Shown: positions 1-12,439 of the stretch, piece after piece | How positions within the stretch are numbered: position 1 is the first letter of the stretch | Layout: every line of letters begins with the position of its first letter | Source of the DNA: Tetrahymena elliotti 4EA | Taxonomy: Eukaryota > Ciliophora > Oligohymenophorea > Hymenostomatida > Tetrahymenidae | Length of the DNA: 64,000 nt | NCBI GenBank assembly: GCA_000231825.2 | Contig: JH720317.1 | Span: 313,161-377,160, forward strand | Direction: 5' to 3' | The notes under the pieces: model-generated | Seen by the model: the letters and a program-made list of their open reading frames with translations, nothing else | What the model was told of the DNA's origin: nothing | Database searches by the model: none | Program-made: the position numbers and the translations under genes

Positions 1-456
1 GGCCTAACTATTTTATAGTTAATAGAATTAGCTATAACACTATATTTAAGACCTTTTTATTAAAAAATAATTAATTATTAATATATTTTAGAATAGTTAA
101 TTTGGCTTACAACAATAATATTATTTAATATATTATGTGTCTATCTTGATTAACTTGATCTCAATTCTTCAGAATATCCTGATTACATAACTATGCTTTC
201 TTTAATCATCATGCTTTTTATAGCTTTAGCAATATTGATAGGTCCTGTATTCTAAATAATTTAAATTGTACTAATTATTAAAAATTATTTTTTTAAAAAA
301 CAAAAAAAAAATGATAACTCAAATTATAGCAATAATGATCTTATTCCATTAGGTAGTAAAATAAGTATTTCAAATGATGTCATATTAAATATAAAAAGCT
401 ATTTGAGTAAAACTCCACCACTTCTTGAATTGTCTGTTTGGTAAAATAAAAAGTGA
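1..456 (+). CDS. C-terminal part of a multi-pass membrane protein (partial)
   Basis: The frame is open from base 1 to a TGA at 454-456 with several in-frame TAA/TAG read as Gln, so the gene starts outside the window. The visible 151 residues hold about three hydrophobic segments (around residues 2-17, 33-48 and 66-92), then a charged, Asn-rich cytoplasmic-looking tail ending ELSVWQNKK. The arrangement of a short loop after RPF, a further helix and a final long helix before a basic KNYFFKKQKK stretch resembles the 3' end of the next gene downstream (956-1823), so the two look like relatives. I do not recognise the family beyond large ciliate membrane proteins and assign no function. Confidence 0.7.
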
Positions 457-955
457 ATAATTAAAAAAAATTAATTATTTTGTTCTTATAAATATTTCAA
501 GTTTTTATTTTGTTCAATTTTAGATCTTAATAGTATAAAAAATATTTGTAAATTAAAAAAATTTATTATTTTATAAAAATCCTCTCTCTGAAAGCTCAAT
601 TTTTTGTGCAGTAAAATTTTATTACTCATTTGTGCAATATTGAACATTTTTTTTTATTTTTTAATTTTGATAATCCTAAAATTCTAATTGCTTTTTAACA
701 ATATTCTTCCCAACCCCAAGTTATAGACCTCACAAATTTATATAGGTAAGTACGCAAGCACACTAAAAGCATATTTGTGCACAAATTTTGTGTCATTATT
801 AATTTTATATTATTTATTTTAATATAAACATTTCTTAAAAATTTTTTTATATAAAAGTTAATCAAATATTTATTTATCTATCTGTGCAATTTAATTAGCT
901 TTTTTAAGGTAGATTTTTAATTATTTAACATTTATTTAATCCTATCCTCATCAAG
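457..955. other. intergenic, no gene seen
   Basis: AT-rich spacer. The word TTTGTGCA recurs three times between 603 and 783, with a related CTGTGCA near 882; I attach no function to it. The last 60 bases (TCCTATCCTCATCAAG, ending at 955) look like a pyrimidine-rich 3' splice site for the next coding segment, but no upstream exon was found here. Confidence 0.5.
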
Positions 956-1823
956 CTTCAAATCCATACCCCAATCCCAATTCAATGTTCTCCCAATTAG
1001 TTTGAAATCTCTTTAGTCAGAGTTGAAAGATCTTGAAAAATTTGATGATGGTTTGATTTCGGAGTTTTGGTTTATGTTTGGGTTACCGTTGATGAGTGAG
1101 TGTGGAGATAGCTTCAAAAACTTTCGAATGATAGAGGGTATTCTTAATTAGTATAGGTATTGCATAAAAATTAATTTAAACAATTTGTTTTAATAATAGG
1201 TTGGATTTATGAATTTAGTGTTGTTATTGTACTTCAATTAGCTTTTCAAAAATAAACCTTTTATTAGAAAATACTTTAATGGCTTATAATAAACATCTAT
1301 AGTACTGTGCTCATTATCTTTAAATTTATGCTTTATTTAGGTAGTCGGTTACAAAAATATCTTATTATTTTAATTACTTTTGATATTTTTAGCTTTAGCT
1401 ATCAATGCTTTCTATATATTTATCTTAGTAATTGGGTTATCTCGGTTGACTATATCCTAAGAAGAAAAGAAAAGGAAGTGTATTTCAAGATTAATCATTT
1501 AAATAAAAAATAAATTTCCTTATTATTAGATGTTTAAATTAAAATCGTATGAGATATTTACTGAAGTTAAAAAATGTGAAAAATAAAATTAAAAAGTTAG
1601 TAAAATATTTAAAAAAGCTATGATTTTTACTCTTAAGTATCTTCTCTTTAGTCACATTTTAACTTATGTGCTAGAATATAAGATGGTAACTAATCACCAA
1701 AATTGCCAGAAGAAAATCTATTCATTTCTTCAGAAGCTATAGATGAAAAATAACAGATTTTTTAAATCAAAAATTCTGTTAAATAAAAGAAAAATAAATG
1801 GTCATACAACACAAGAAATGTGA
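956..1823 (+). CDS. C-terminal part of a membrane protein, apparently lacking its 5' end
   Basis: One frame is free of TGA for about 290 codons to TGA 1821-1823. The first part is hydrophilic and clearly protein-like (SELKDLEKFDDGLISEFWF near residue 24). Two or three hydrophobic segments follow, including LLFQLLLIFLALAINAFYIF, and then a Lys-rich tail. The order matches the end of the gene at 1-456, suggesting a tandem relative. No ATG opens the frame; the start given is a candidate splice acceptor (AG at 954-955), and no N-terminal exons are visible in the 500 bp upstream. It is either a 5'-truncated copy or part of a gene with a distant first exon. The tail may instead be spliced from about 1600 to an exon near 2129-2364. 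Function unknown. Confidence 0.55.
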
Positions 1824-2556
1824 AAAAAAACTAAACATGTAATTTTTTAAAAAACTAATTAATAATTATTTTAAAAATAAAATTAGCATTAAAAGGTTGG
1901 ATTGGTTAAAATTAAACTGGTTTAGAAAATAGCTTATTTCAGATAGATTCAATTTTGGAGAGCAATCATACTATTTAAAATAACAATAAATTGTAAATTT
2001 AATTGAGCTATTTTATTTTAACTAATAGTTGTAATTATTTTTCTGATATAAATTAATTTTTTTATTCATAATTTGTTAAAAAATTAGCAAAAAAATAACA
2101 ATCTTGATTAAAATTATAAAATTAGAATCTCGAGATATTATTATCACTCCCAAATAATAAAAAAAAGCATTAAAGTCAAATAATGATTCAAATCAGAGTA
2201 GATCCTATAATAACTATAACAAGACAGCTTAAGAGACTGAAAGTGGTGATAGTATTTTTTAAATCTAACTTACTTCATAAAAAATGAATTTCTATAATTA
2301 TATTCATTTGCATTAATTAAAAACTATTTGCTAAAAAATATTAAAATTTTTTGTCTATTATTGAAATAAAATATTTATCTTTATATGAAAAAGTACATTT
2401 TTTATTCATTCCTATCTATGATAATATTTTAATATTTATGTATTTCAATCTTAATAATAAATATTTAAAATTGTTCCAATTATTCAAGATTTAATAAAAC
2501 ATTTCCAATATTTCTTTAAATATTCAGCTTATAAAAAAATCAATCAAAATTAAAAT
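1824..2556. other. intergenic or 3' part of the upstream gene
   Basis: A protein-like stretch lies at about 2129-2364 (+): it begins after a possible acceptor with SRDIIITPKQQKKAL, continues Asn/Ser-rich and ends at TGA 2362-2364. It could be the last exon of the preceding membrane protein. A second short open frame at 1837-2046 contains LDWLKLNWFRKQLISDRF. Neither can be proved from sequence alone. Confidence 0.3.
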
Positions 2557-3471
2557 ATGATTCTGGTGAATTCAACTAAATCTAATTTAGCAAATAATTT
2601 AGTTGTCTTACATGGATTATGTGGATCACCTTCTAATTTTATTTAACTTGCATATTAAAAACAAGTTATTAGTTAGGTCAATTCACATTTACTTTATTGG
2701 CATTCTTAGAAATTCAATATTAACACCTAGTCATTATATTTAAGAGATTATATCAAGAGTATTACAAATGGTTAAACCTGTTTAATGGGACATAGTTTAG
2801 GAGCCAAGATAATTATGAATACTCTTACTTAATATAAAAGTGAATTAAAAGATAAAGTCAAGGGAGCAATTATTGTAGATATGCAACCATTCACCTAAAA
2901 GAGTGAGGGAAAAGAGACAAGTTATTTATTTTCATCAATAGAATTAATGATTAATCTAATTTGAATTATATTTATAGAAAAGCTAGGTATAATGAAGCTA
3001 TATTTAAATAGGGTCAGATACTTAAATCTAGCTGGCATTAATGAATAATCAGTTTTAGAAAAAATAGAGGAAGTTGTGCCATCAAAAAGAATAGCCAAAA
3101 TATTGCACTCTAATTATGATATATAGGATTAAAAATGGAGAATAGATATTGATGATATTTTACAAAATTATGACTAATTCGTAATTAATTAAATCAAATA
3201 CTAAAAATAAATTATTTTAATATAAAAGTTATATCATAATATATAAGGAGATTGGTAAGGTAGAGTTGTGATATTAGCAGGTAAGAGGTCAGTTATAGTT
3301 AGTAGAAGTTAATTTGATCCTTACAAATCTATATTTTCTGAAATAGATTTTGATAGAGATATTAAATTTATTAAAAAAGCTAATCACTGGGTTTATAATG
3401 ATAAACCTACCCTATTTGCAAATGAAGTTTCTAATTTTTTGGAAGATATTTTTGATGAAAAAAAAACATGA
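2557..3471 (+). CDS. ABHD11-like alpha/beta hydrolase
   Basis: Predicted 285-residue serine hydrolase, exons 2557-2920 and 2978-3471. The N-terminus reads NNLVVLHGLCGSPSNF, the usual HG oxyanion region. The nucleophile elbow is GHSLGAK (about residue 86), and the C-terminal NHWVYNDKP supplies the catalytic His in the same setting as the GHWVHAD motif of ABHD11/YbfF esterases. VDMQPF matches the conserved VD-x-x-P segment after the elbow. The unspliced frame contains one TGA (2962-2964); a 57-nt GT..AG intron at 2921-2977 removes it without changing frame, which is my reason for calling the intron. ABHD11 is a mitochondrial protein in animals; no targeting peptide is obvious here. The family call is firm, the substrate unknown. 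Confidence 0.85.
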
Positions 3472-4003
3472 ATTTATTAAGAATTATTGGTAGTGTAAAA
3501 AAATAGTCTCTTTTTGTAAATAACTTAGTGATTCTTACAGTTACAATAAATAATGAAGAAAATAATTAAATATTAAAGAAATATTTCAATAAATATCATC
3601 TAATATATTGTAATATTCAATAACTAATTAAATCATTTTTAAAAGTATTTTATGTTTCTCATCAACCAAAAGTTGATTTGTAAAATTTTTATATGCTATA
3701 AAATGCTAAACTCACTACATATCATTCCAATTAAATAAACTAATCATTATGTTTTTGTACATGATAAATAAATCAATCAATGTAGACAAGTTTTAGATTC
3801 TTTGAATTTTTAATGAAAAAAAGGCATGAACTTATTAACAATGTGAAGAAAAAATAGATTCTTTTGTAAAATAATCTAGCAATTCTGTGCACTTAATAAT
3901 AATTAATATTTAAAGAAATATTTTAACAAAAATTATTCTTTAATTGGAAAAAATAATATTCAAAATACACTTACATAAAAAAAATATAAAACAAATATTT
4001 ATT
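3472..4003. repeat. intergenic with a diverged copy of the hydrolase 3' end
   Basis: The segment at about 3806-3885 resembles 3446-3540, which spans the last codons and 3' flank of the hydrolase. Both show a TTTTT-ATGAAAAAAA-CATGAA core, TTATTAA, then AAAAAATAG and TTTTGTAAA...CTTAG/CTAG. It looks like a small local duplication with no coding capacity of its own. Confidence 0.4.
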
Positions 4004-6679
4004 TCACTCTCTGCATGAAATACATTTTCCAATTAGATTAATTTTTTTGACTTTACAATAATACTTTGATATTTGGAAAAGTTTTCCACATGTTGTACAT
4101 GCTAAATCAATTTAAGAGATTGAGCATTAAAGCTAGCATTGTTCACAAAATGTTTCAAGTTTATTTTTTCTATTATGAATTACTGTAGACCTTAAAGACT
4201 AAAAGCACTTCTTACAAAGCGAACATTAAGTGCTAACTTTTCTTTCATCTTAATTTTGCTATTTTTCTTATGATTCATTATTTCCTTAAACATTTTATTA
4301 TTAAATAGAATCTTTTTCTTCTTTATTAATGCTATTAATTTTATTTTAATTTGGCTCATTAAGCTCTAATCCAAATAGATCATCAAAAAACTAAAAATCT
4401 GATGGTATTTATCCTACATTTTTTGGATGAATTAAGTCAAACTTTTAACAATATGTATTGCATTCATGAGTATAGAAAAATCTCAACATCCCCTCATACC
4501 CTAGATCTCCTTACCCATATAACTTAGACCTATTTTTTGTATGGATTTAAGGGTCTGTTAAAATACCATTATCACCTCCTTAGATATCAACAACCAATAG
4601 TTATCCATGAGAATACTACCATGTAAAATGACTAAATGCTTGTGTAATTTTGTTAAAGTCTGATGAAGTTGACAAATTAGTCCATCCCGCATTATTATTA
4701 TACTTTTAATAATCTCCTTCTATCAAATTTTCAACAAAGTAATATTTTATATCTTTGTTTGGATGACCAATAATTTCATAGATAGTGCTATTCACAAAGT
4801 TAAGTAATATAGAGTTCTTTTTTTTAGTTAAAATTAAATTTAGAATAGCAATTCATTTATATAAAACTGTTTAAAAGTTAGAAAGACTTAAAATAATTTT
4901 TCTTTAAATAATTTACTTGATTAACTTCTACTTCTGTCTTAAACAAAAGTCTAGAGTTGAATTCTTCAGCCAAATAATGACAAGCAATAAGACTCATAGA
5001 ATCTCTCTTCATCAGTTCTAAATTAGAATTCTATTTCATTTCTTTATGTAACTTAGCAACTAATTTTAAGTTAAGCACTTAATCATATGCATAAAAGGCA
5101 TATCTCATTGCACCCTCAGCAAAATACTTTTTCATGACTTTAATTTTAGAAGTAAGTTATTGTATTTTGATTTATGGATTATTCCAATTAACTTCTTGTC
5201 TTTTGTCAACATAAGGTGTTAGGCAAGTGCATGATAAAGTAAATGAATCTTTAGAATTAAAGCCGTGTTCCCAATTCAAACTCTCAGTCATTAGTGTAGG
5301 AATGTATGAATCATTTCTAAGGTTTTATTTCTAACCTTATTTATTAGTTGCTTTTTCAGGTAAAATATATTAGTTTGTTTAACTTTCAGTTTGATTTGAT
5401 TCATTTGATATTTTTTTTAATTCCCACTCCTTTAATAAAAAATATTAAATAAAAAGTTTTTTATTCAATTCAAAATAATCTATTGAAGAATTATTTAATA
5501 AGTAGTAAATCTTTGAATAAATGTTTACTTTTCTAAGCTTTTGTAACTCTTTTTGTTCTTTCATAATTTAAACATTTTTATCATCTTCATCCTAATTTTT
5601 TTCTGATTATTTTTCTTCCTCTTCATCACTATTTATGTTATCATCTTCATCTTCTTTTTCACTATCTTCATTTTCTTCTTCAATAATTTATTTCTACTTG
5701 TTTGATTTATTAGAATATTAATCTAATTTAGTTTTTCCTTCTGTATTTTAAATCAATTCTAATTCTGTTTATGATAAGCATTTTGTATTTAACAATCCTT
5801 TTTATGCTCTTAAAATTCTGAAGGCTTTCTAATAAATTTCATCCCCTTAATGCGATTTCTATGTAGTTGAAGTGATAGTAGTTGCAACAGTTTAGGAAAT
5901 TTAATTTCCAAATTATAATGTATTTTAACCTAATTTTAATCTAACCATAGGCTTACCTCTAGCATCTTCATAAATCTTTGAAAATATTTCATACATTTTA
6001 TTTGTTTATGGCTGTATATCAATTATATTTAGATCTATACCTTTCTTTCCAATAATATATATGTATTCTTCAATATCAATTCCATTTGGGCAGCCTTATG
6101 GATAATGATCATTAGAGTTATGATAAGAGTCTCCATGACAAGGAGCATCAGTGATGATAACCATAGTCTTCGCCTCACTTTTCCATTCTAATTAATTTAA
6201 AAAATTTTTATTTAAAAAATTCTCATTCTTATATTACCAAATTAGTTTATGGCAGTTTCTAAAGCTCCTGCTAAATCTTCAGGTTCATCTCCTCCTCCAT
6301 GGGCTTTAAGAGAACTTATGAATTTTTCTAAATGCTCATATTCATCGTTTATAAAAGGAAACATTTCTATTCTTTATGTATCACAATGATCTCTATAAGC
6401 AACAAATCCAGCTCTCAACTCACTTCCATTAAATTACTGCTTGACATCGTTTATTATTTTCAAGATATTTTACTTACATGCACTAATCCAATTTGACATT
6501 GAACCAGTACAATCTAAAACTATCATCAAATCGCATGAGGTTGCATTAGACTATCTCTTCTTTTGATTTAATTTCTATTCATAAGGGAGGATTACTTTAA
6601 AATCTTAGTATATTTCATTTAAATTTTCTTAGAACATCTTGAATTATAGGTCTATTTAATCTCCTTCTTAAAATTACAT
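4004..6679 (-). CDS. VWA domain-alpha-kinase protein with Cys-rich C-terminal tail
   Basis: Predicted 841 residues; exons 6679-6238, 6187-4917 and 4816-4004 (introns 50 and 100 nt). The start is the first in-frame ATG after AAAAA. A von Willebrand A domain begins near residue 49 with the metal-binding motif DCTGSM (56-61), followed by FVAYRDHCD, GGGDEPEDLAGAL and VIITDAPCHGDSYH, the signature of the VWA domain found in VWA/alpha-kinase proteins such as Dictyostelium VwkA. An acidic linker of Glu, Asp and Asn runs at about 318-355. The alpha-kinase domain spans about 455-690: FYAYDQ, FSHFTWQYSHGQLLVVDIQG, LTDPQIHT and GQGDLGYEGMLRFF. After the kinase a Cys-rich tail (about 745-841) holds several pairs: CSLCKKC, FCEQC, CTTCGKLF and a final CISC. 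Such a tail is not usual for this family. Expected activity is Ser/Thr phosphorylation; the substrate is unknown. Confidence 0.92.
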
Positions 6680-7916
6680 TTTTTAAATCTTTTCTTATCA
6701 CTTTTATGATTATATTTTTGATGTAAAATATTTAAATAAGTCATAACATAATACTTTTTAATAAATAATTCTTATAATATATATAGTCTATTAATAATGT
6801 TGAATGCATCAGAACACATCAATATCTTGGCTAAGATAATAGCCATAATAATTACTAATTAACTCTCTTAATTTCCTTAATTTTCGTTTTGTAATATGTT
6901 GTTTTTAAAATTATATATTATTGTAAATAACACTTAACAAAAAGATAAATAAAACATTTTAATTTTTTTCTTTATCTATTTTAATTAGTATATCAATATT
7001 AATTTTTAATGATTAGACTAATTATTTATGTATCACTGTATAGTAGTTTTTTCATAAAATTTATATTAACTTATCCTAGTAAAAACCTATTTTTTATTTA
7101 AAATTTTACTAAATTGATTTCTTTATTTTTTATGATGAAATTCTTATCTTTAAGTTATATTTTAATTTTTAAAGTTTTCAAAAAAATGTTTTATTTTTCT
7201 AGGTTACTTTAATGATAGTTTTCTACCTCTTTAACAAGATTCAAACTTGGCTTATGAGTTGTTAATTTACTTATAATGTTACTAAACAAAACCATAAAAC
7301 TTGCTTAATTTGAATTATTATGTTTATAAAAAGATGGTTTTTTTAAAAAATATTTAATGCTTTTACAGTTTTTAAATTATTGTATAAATAAGTTGAATGA
7401 TAATATATTATTTTAAATATTTATGTTATTCAAGTTAATTAATTATTGTTTTAAATATTAATCAATCTAATAAAATATTATTTAATCAACAATTCTAAAA
7501 TAAAAAATTAACAAATATAAATAAAACAAATAAAAAAATCACATTTTTATGATGAATTTATATTAAAATTAATAATAAATATAATTACTTCTATCAAAAT
7601 TTTGACTGTTTAGATAAATTTAATATCATTTTACTTTTAAATAATTATAAAAGCATATAAATTATTATTATGGAGTCACTATTTTTACTTGCTAATTTTT
7701 GATAAATTTATCAAAATAATAAGTGCTTTTGTAAAAAATTTATCTTAAAATATTTGATTTTCTGTTTTAAAAATCTAGAAAATTAAAAAATTACATACTT
7801 TTTAATTAAAAAAGACAAACTCAAAGAAAATCATTTTTTATTTGAAAAAAAAGTATTTTTTAAATAATAATTTATTATTTTTCATTCTAATGAAATTTAA
7901 AAAATAAATCAGAAAG

Positions 7917-7964
7917 GTAAATATTTTTACTAACTTTCATGTAAATATTTTTACTAACTTTCAT
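7917..7964. repeat. perfect 24-bp tandem duplication
   Basis: The unit GTAAATATTTTTACTAACTT plus TCAT occurs twice head to tail (7917-7940 and 7941-7964). Confidence 0.9.
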
Positions 7965-9359
7965 TCTATCCATTTCCTATGAGAACTATTTTAATTTTTT
8001 TAAAATAGTTTCAAATTTATAAAAATAAAAAAATTATTTACTATTTTAAATAAAACATTAACAACATTTGTTGCAACAATTTCAATTATTTTAAGACAAG
8101 ATCACTCTTTTTTTTAGTTCTAGGCTTCATTCTAAAAGAATAAAATCATAATTTTTATATAAAAAAACTAAATCTCAGTAAAAAGAGTGGATTCAAGATA
8201 ATTATGAATAAGCTTAATATCATCTGTTAAGAATAAATATTTTTCTCTATTTTTTTCCTGTTATTAGAAGATTAAAAAATTTTTCAGGTCAATCAGAAAA
8301 ATAAATACAATGAAAGAAAAATTAAAATTTTATCATGTAATTAATCTGATGTAAAATTATTAACTTATTTTTAAAATTAGAAATGAAAATAAAATCGAAT
8401 AGTTATGAAATGAAAAAATATTAAAAAAAGATTTTATTTAGAAAAGAGTCTTTTGGAGTAGCGAAGTAATTTTCAATTTATTTACTAATTTTTATGAAAA
8501 CAAATGTTTGAAATAAGATTAAAAATTATTATAGTATTAAATCAATTTAATTGGAAAATTTATTCTACAACTTTTAATTTTTCTTGAGAAATTAAATAAA
8601 TATGAAAAAAAATATGTTTATTCTATTTCAAAATAATTATCAATCAAAAGTAAATCATTCATACCAATTAGCAAAATCATCATTTAAAAATATTATTTCA
8701 AATAAAAAATAAATATATTGTACATATTTTTAATTAATATGGATAAATTAATTTGTTGAAAATCATTTTATTTTTTAAATTAATTATTATTCATCATAAG
8801 TAATACTTATTTTAAAATGAATAAGACCTTATTTAATAGTTAAGAGAGTAATCCAAGATAATTAGAAAAAATTTTAATAAATATTTTATCAAAATAACCT
8901 TGTTTTATAGATTGAAGTGAATTACTTTATTGCTAAGATAAATTATTAGAATATCTCTATTTAGGTTTTAGTAAATCTTAAAATTAATTAATAGTATTTG
9001 ATGGGGTATGTTATAAATTGCAAAATATAGCTAAAGCCACAAAGAAATTTGTTTGGAAAGATTAAGAGAAAAATAATCAAGTTGTGAAAAACAAAAAAAA
9101 TTGTTTGCTTGGATTTTAATTTTACTTACAAAGTAATAAAAACTACTTTTTTTTGAGAAGAAAGAAATATTAAAGATAAATTATTTCATTCAATTAATTA
9201 AAATTTTATTGATAAAAAAAGTTTTTTTATTTAGATAGAGTGAATGATAAAAGGATCTTTAATAAACCAAATACATGTCAAATTCAAGCATGAAAAAAGT
9301 GATTTTTATTACTATTATTTCTTTTTAGAATGAACCATTTAAGAAAGTTCTTAATTTCA

Positions 9360-9613
9360 CCTAAAAGTGGAATTTACTAAAATATACTCATATATTTCTC
9401 TTTGTTAAAATTCAACAAAATAAGTATTTATTAAAATTCGTCTTTTCAACAGTCTGGCGGGTGAGTAAAACATTTGAGAATGCTCTAAATTAAAGTAACT
9501 TTGCCTAAAAATGGAATTTACTAAAATATACTTACAAATTTCTTATTGCTAAAATGCAAAAAAACAAATATTTATCAAGATTTATAATTGTAACAATCTG
9601 GTGTGAGTGAAAA
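9360..9613 (+). repeat. two diverged direct copies of a ~110-bp unit
   Basis: Copies at 9360-9470 and 9504-9613. Both run from CCTAAAA-TGGAATTTACTAA to an AACA-TCTGG...GTGAG(T) end and are in the same reading frame. Translated with the ciliate code both give PK-x-GIYQNIL early, then LLK, IYQ and QQSG. The first is preceded by a possible ATG at 9330 but ends at a TGA just after QQSGG. Conservation of amino acids over bases suggests the relic of a repeated coding exon, or a pair of small genes; unproven. Confidence 0.45.
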
Positions 9614-9982
9614 TTTTAGCACCAAAGTAAATAACAAAAATTTTTTTAGCTTCCTTTCATTTTTTGAAAAAATACAAATATGATTTAAATTTTTAAATCT
9701 ATGAAGCTGATCTATATATCTGTTTATACTTTTAGGGTACTAAAAGTAAATCCAATATAAAAAATAATAAAAAACTGATGGAATTTGATCATAGATTTTG
9801 TTTAAAGCACAATGAATGTTGTATGTATGTAACGCGTGGATTGATTTACAATTTTTCAATAAATTAAGGAGTTTGAAAAGTATTAAGAGATAAAATATAA
9901 CTAATATAAAAGACTAACAAGATTGTTACAATAAATTTACAATTATTGATTGATTGATGTTTCTAAATTAATTAAATTGAAT

Positions 9983-10582
9983 TCACTTTTTTTTATATGT
10001 TTTTATATTAATTTACACTTCTGAGTGTAACACATCCTTTATTAAATTAATCATTTGCTGATGTGCTATTATATCATCAGTTTTAGAAGAAAATAACCAG
10101 TCATTTGATTCTCTTTCTAAATAGCTATAGAAAATCTTGCTTAGATTTTTACTTGAAACCATTCTTTTTAGAATGTAATTCCATCTGTTATTCTTTTTCT
10201 TCATCTCACGAAGGAAATTCTTCTTTATATTGGTAATATTCTTATGGGATCCTAATATGCTACAAAATCTCTTTGCAGCTTAATCGCAGCTTAAGCTTTT
10301 TAAATATTTCGAGAATCCTTTGATTATGTTTTTGAGGATATTTTGTTTTTGTTGGAATTAGTATTCGATATCAAAATTTTATGAAATTTGGATATCAGTA
10401 AATATTAATGAATCACTCTATTGAGAGCTAAATGAAGTATTTCTCTAAAGATCTGGAAAATTGGAGAAAGAGTTGGTTAATATTTCATTTTCTTAGAGGT
10501 AAAGTTCATTTTATTTGAATTAAATTTCATTTTGAGATTGTTCAACAATATCTAAAAACAAAGAGATGAAAGGTTGTGACAT
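9983..10582 (-). CDS. hypothetical protein, 199 residues
   Basis: Single-exon frame from ATG 10582 to TGA 9983-9985 with no internal TGA. The N-terminus is MSQPFISLFLDIVEQSQNEI; the middle is Ser/Asn/Gln-rich; the C-terminal half is basic and likely helical (KKNFLREMKKKNNRW, then FYSYLERESNDWLF and MINLIKDVLHSEV). There is no signal peptide, membrane segment or catalytic motif that I recognise. Amino-acid composition, Cys and Trp content, and codon use like the neighbours argue for a real gene rather than a chance open frame. It sits alone in a gene-poor stretch. Function not assigned. Confidence 0.6.
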
Positions 10583-12439
10583 TAGATTTAGGGAAATCTT
10601 TATTAATGTATATCGAAAATAGTACGGTTCGTTTAGTGTTTGTTAATCTCGAATTTATTTATCAATAATTTATATTAATTATTATTTATTAATTATCGGA
10701 TCATCAATAATTCAAATTTATAATAATTATTCGCTATTGCTCACTTACAGAGCAAAAAAGGATTGATTATATTATTATTTTTAAATTAATAATCTGGTTT
10801 AATATTAAACAAATTTAAAATCTTTGAACGATGATTTTTTTTAGTTACCTATAAAATTCTATAGTTATCTTTTTCTATTTTTTAAAGCCATTGAAAAAGT
10901 GAAAAACACGTTAAATCAATTTTATAATAAAAATGATGCAGCCTTCCTTGTTTTCACTTATACTCAACAAAATAACAACTCGAAATCTATAATATAATAA
11001 TAACTATTCGGTAAATGAGCCAGTGTATTACTTTTATTGTTATTCAACTTCTAGAATCTTAAATGAAAGGCTCAGAGTTAACATTTTTTATATTTTAACA
11101 GAAAGAGTGAAGCAATTTGATATCAAGCAAGCTTTCATTTTTTTATTTTGAAAATATTTTAGCCTCTTTACTTGCTTTCATGTTTTTATTAGATTGAGTT
11201 CTTGCATAGTCAACCTAAATAATAATTTCTTTATAACTTAATCTATTTGATTTTATAATTTAATAAAATCAAATTTGTGCATAAAAACTTTAGAGAGATA
11301 GCTGTATATACTAGTATTTTTATAGTGGATACCCTTAAATTAAATTTATTTTATAGTAAATTAAAAATTTTATATTTAAAATTAACAAGTCAACTGCTTT
11401 TATTATGTTTACATCATCATATAATAATAAGTAAAAAGAATTTAAAATTAATTAAATTTCATGAACAGAATACTACAGATTTCCATATAAAATAAAAAGC
11501 ATAATTTACTAAAAAATGAGGAGAAAGTCAAAAACTCAATCACAAAAATCGACATAAAATAAAGGAAATATTTGGCTAAATTTAAAAATTTGAAAACTTT
11601 AACATGAAAAAATAAATTATAACATAGCAATGGGAATATATTTTATCTAAAATGATGAATTATTCAACCATTTTATTTTTCTAAAAATAACAATTCAATA
11701 ATAACTTTTAAATTTTAAATTTGTAATCACTTTCTCTTGCTCTTACTATCAACATTGATTGATTGAGGATTATTATTTACAATCTTTTATCAAGTTTGGG
11801 ACCAAAGGAAATTTTAATTTACAATCTAAAATATAAACGAAATTTTCTTCTCAAAACTTTACTTCTATCTTCCAATATGTTAACTGATACAATTGCTATG
11901 ATTGAGTCTTATAAGAATCTCTCTCAAAGAAAATATTTAATGTTCGATTTAAGTAATTTAAAAACTAAATAATAATTTTTTAAACTTACTTTGAGTGTGC
12001 TGTATGTTAAAATTTTAGGAGTAAAAAAAGTAATTGAAAATTCCAAGCAAAATCTATGTTGCAAAAGAAAAGTAATTTAAAACTAATGTATTGGAATTTG
12101 TAAATAATTAATTAGTGATATTTAAAATGATTAATAAAGTACCAGAGTTTCTATAATAAATAGATTACTAATTGAACTACAACATAAATCAAATGGTTTT
12201 TAAAGTTAATTTAGAATGATGACAAAAATTTCTAGCTCATGTTCAAGCATTTATTTAAGATAACTAAAATATGTATTGTTTCGAATAAATCTAGAAAATT
12301 AAAGGAAAATAAGATTTCTTCTTTTTTACATAAATTTATTCCATATGTTAATAGAAAGACAGAAAAAGATATTAATAATTATCATAGAACTTTACTTCTA
12401 AATCTTTTCATTTAATTTGTAAATATTATTGTATATAAA
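10583..12439. other. intergenic, nothing certain
   Basis: AT-rich. Open frames at about 11277-11519 (+) and 11763-12080 (+) are within the length expected by chance when only TGA stops translation. The second contains TDTIAMIESYKNLSQRKYLM, which is the most protein-like piece, but it has no clear start or homology. Confidence 0.45.

Larger units (their letters stand above)
6680..9982. other. long AT-rich intergenic region, no gene recognised
   Basis: 3.3 kb of mostly homopolymer-rich AT sequence. It contains the two short repeats listed separately. A TGA-free stretch at about 8990-9220 (+), with DGVCYKLQNIAKATKKFVWK, is the only coding-like piece; it has no start and I do not call it a gene. 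Confidence 0.5.

Noticed and set aside
2557..3471. Hydrolase as pseudogene because of an in-frame TGA at 2962
   Set aside because: A 57-nt GT..AG intron removes the TGA and keeps frame and family alignment.
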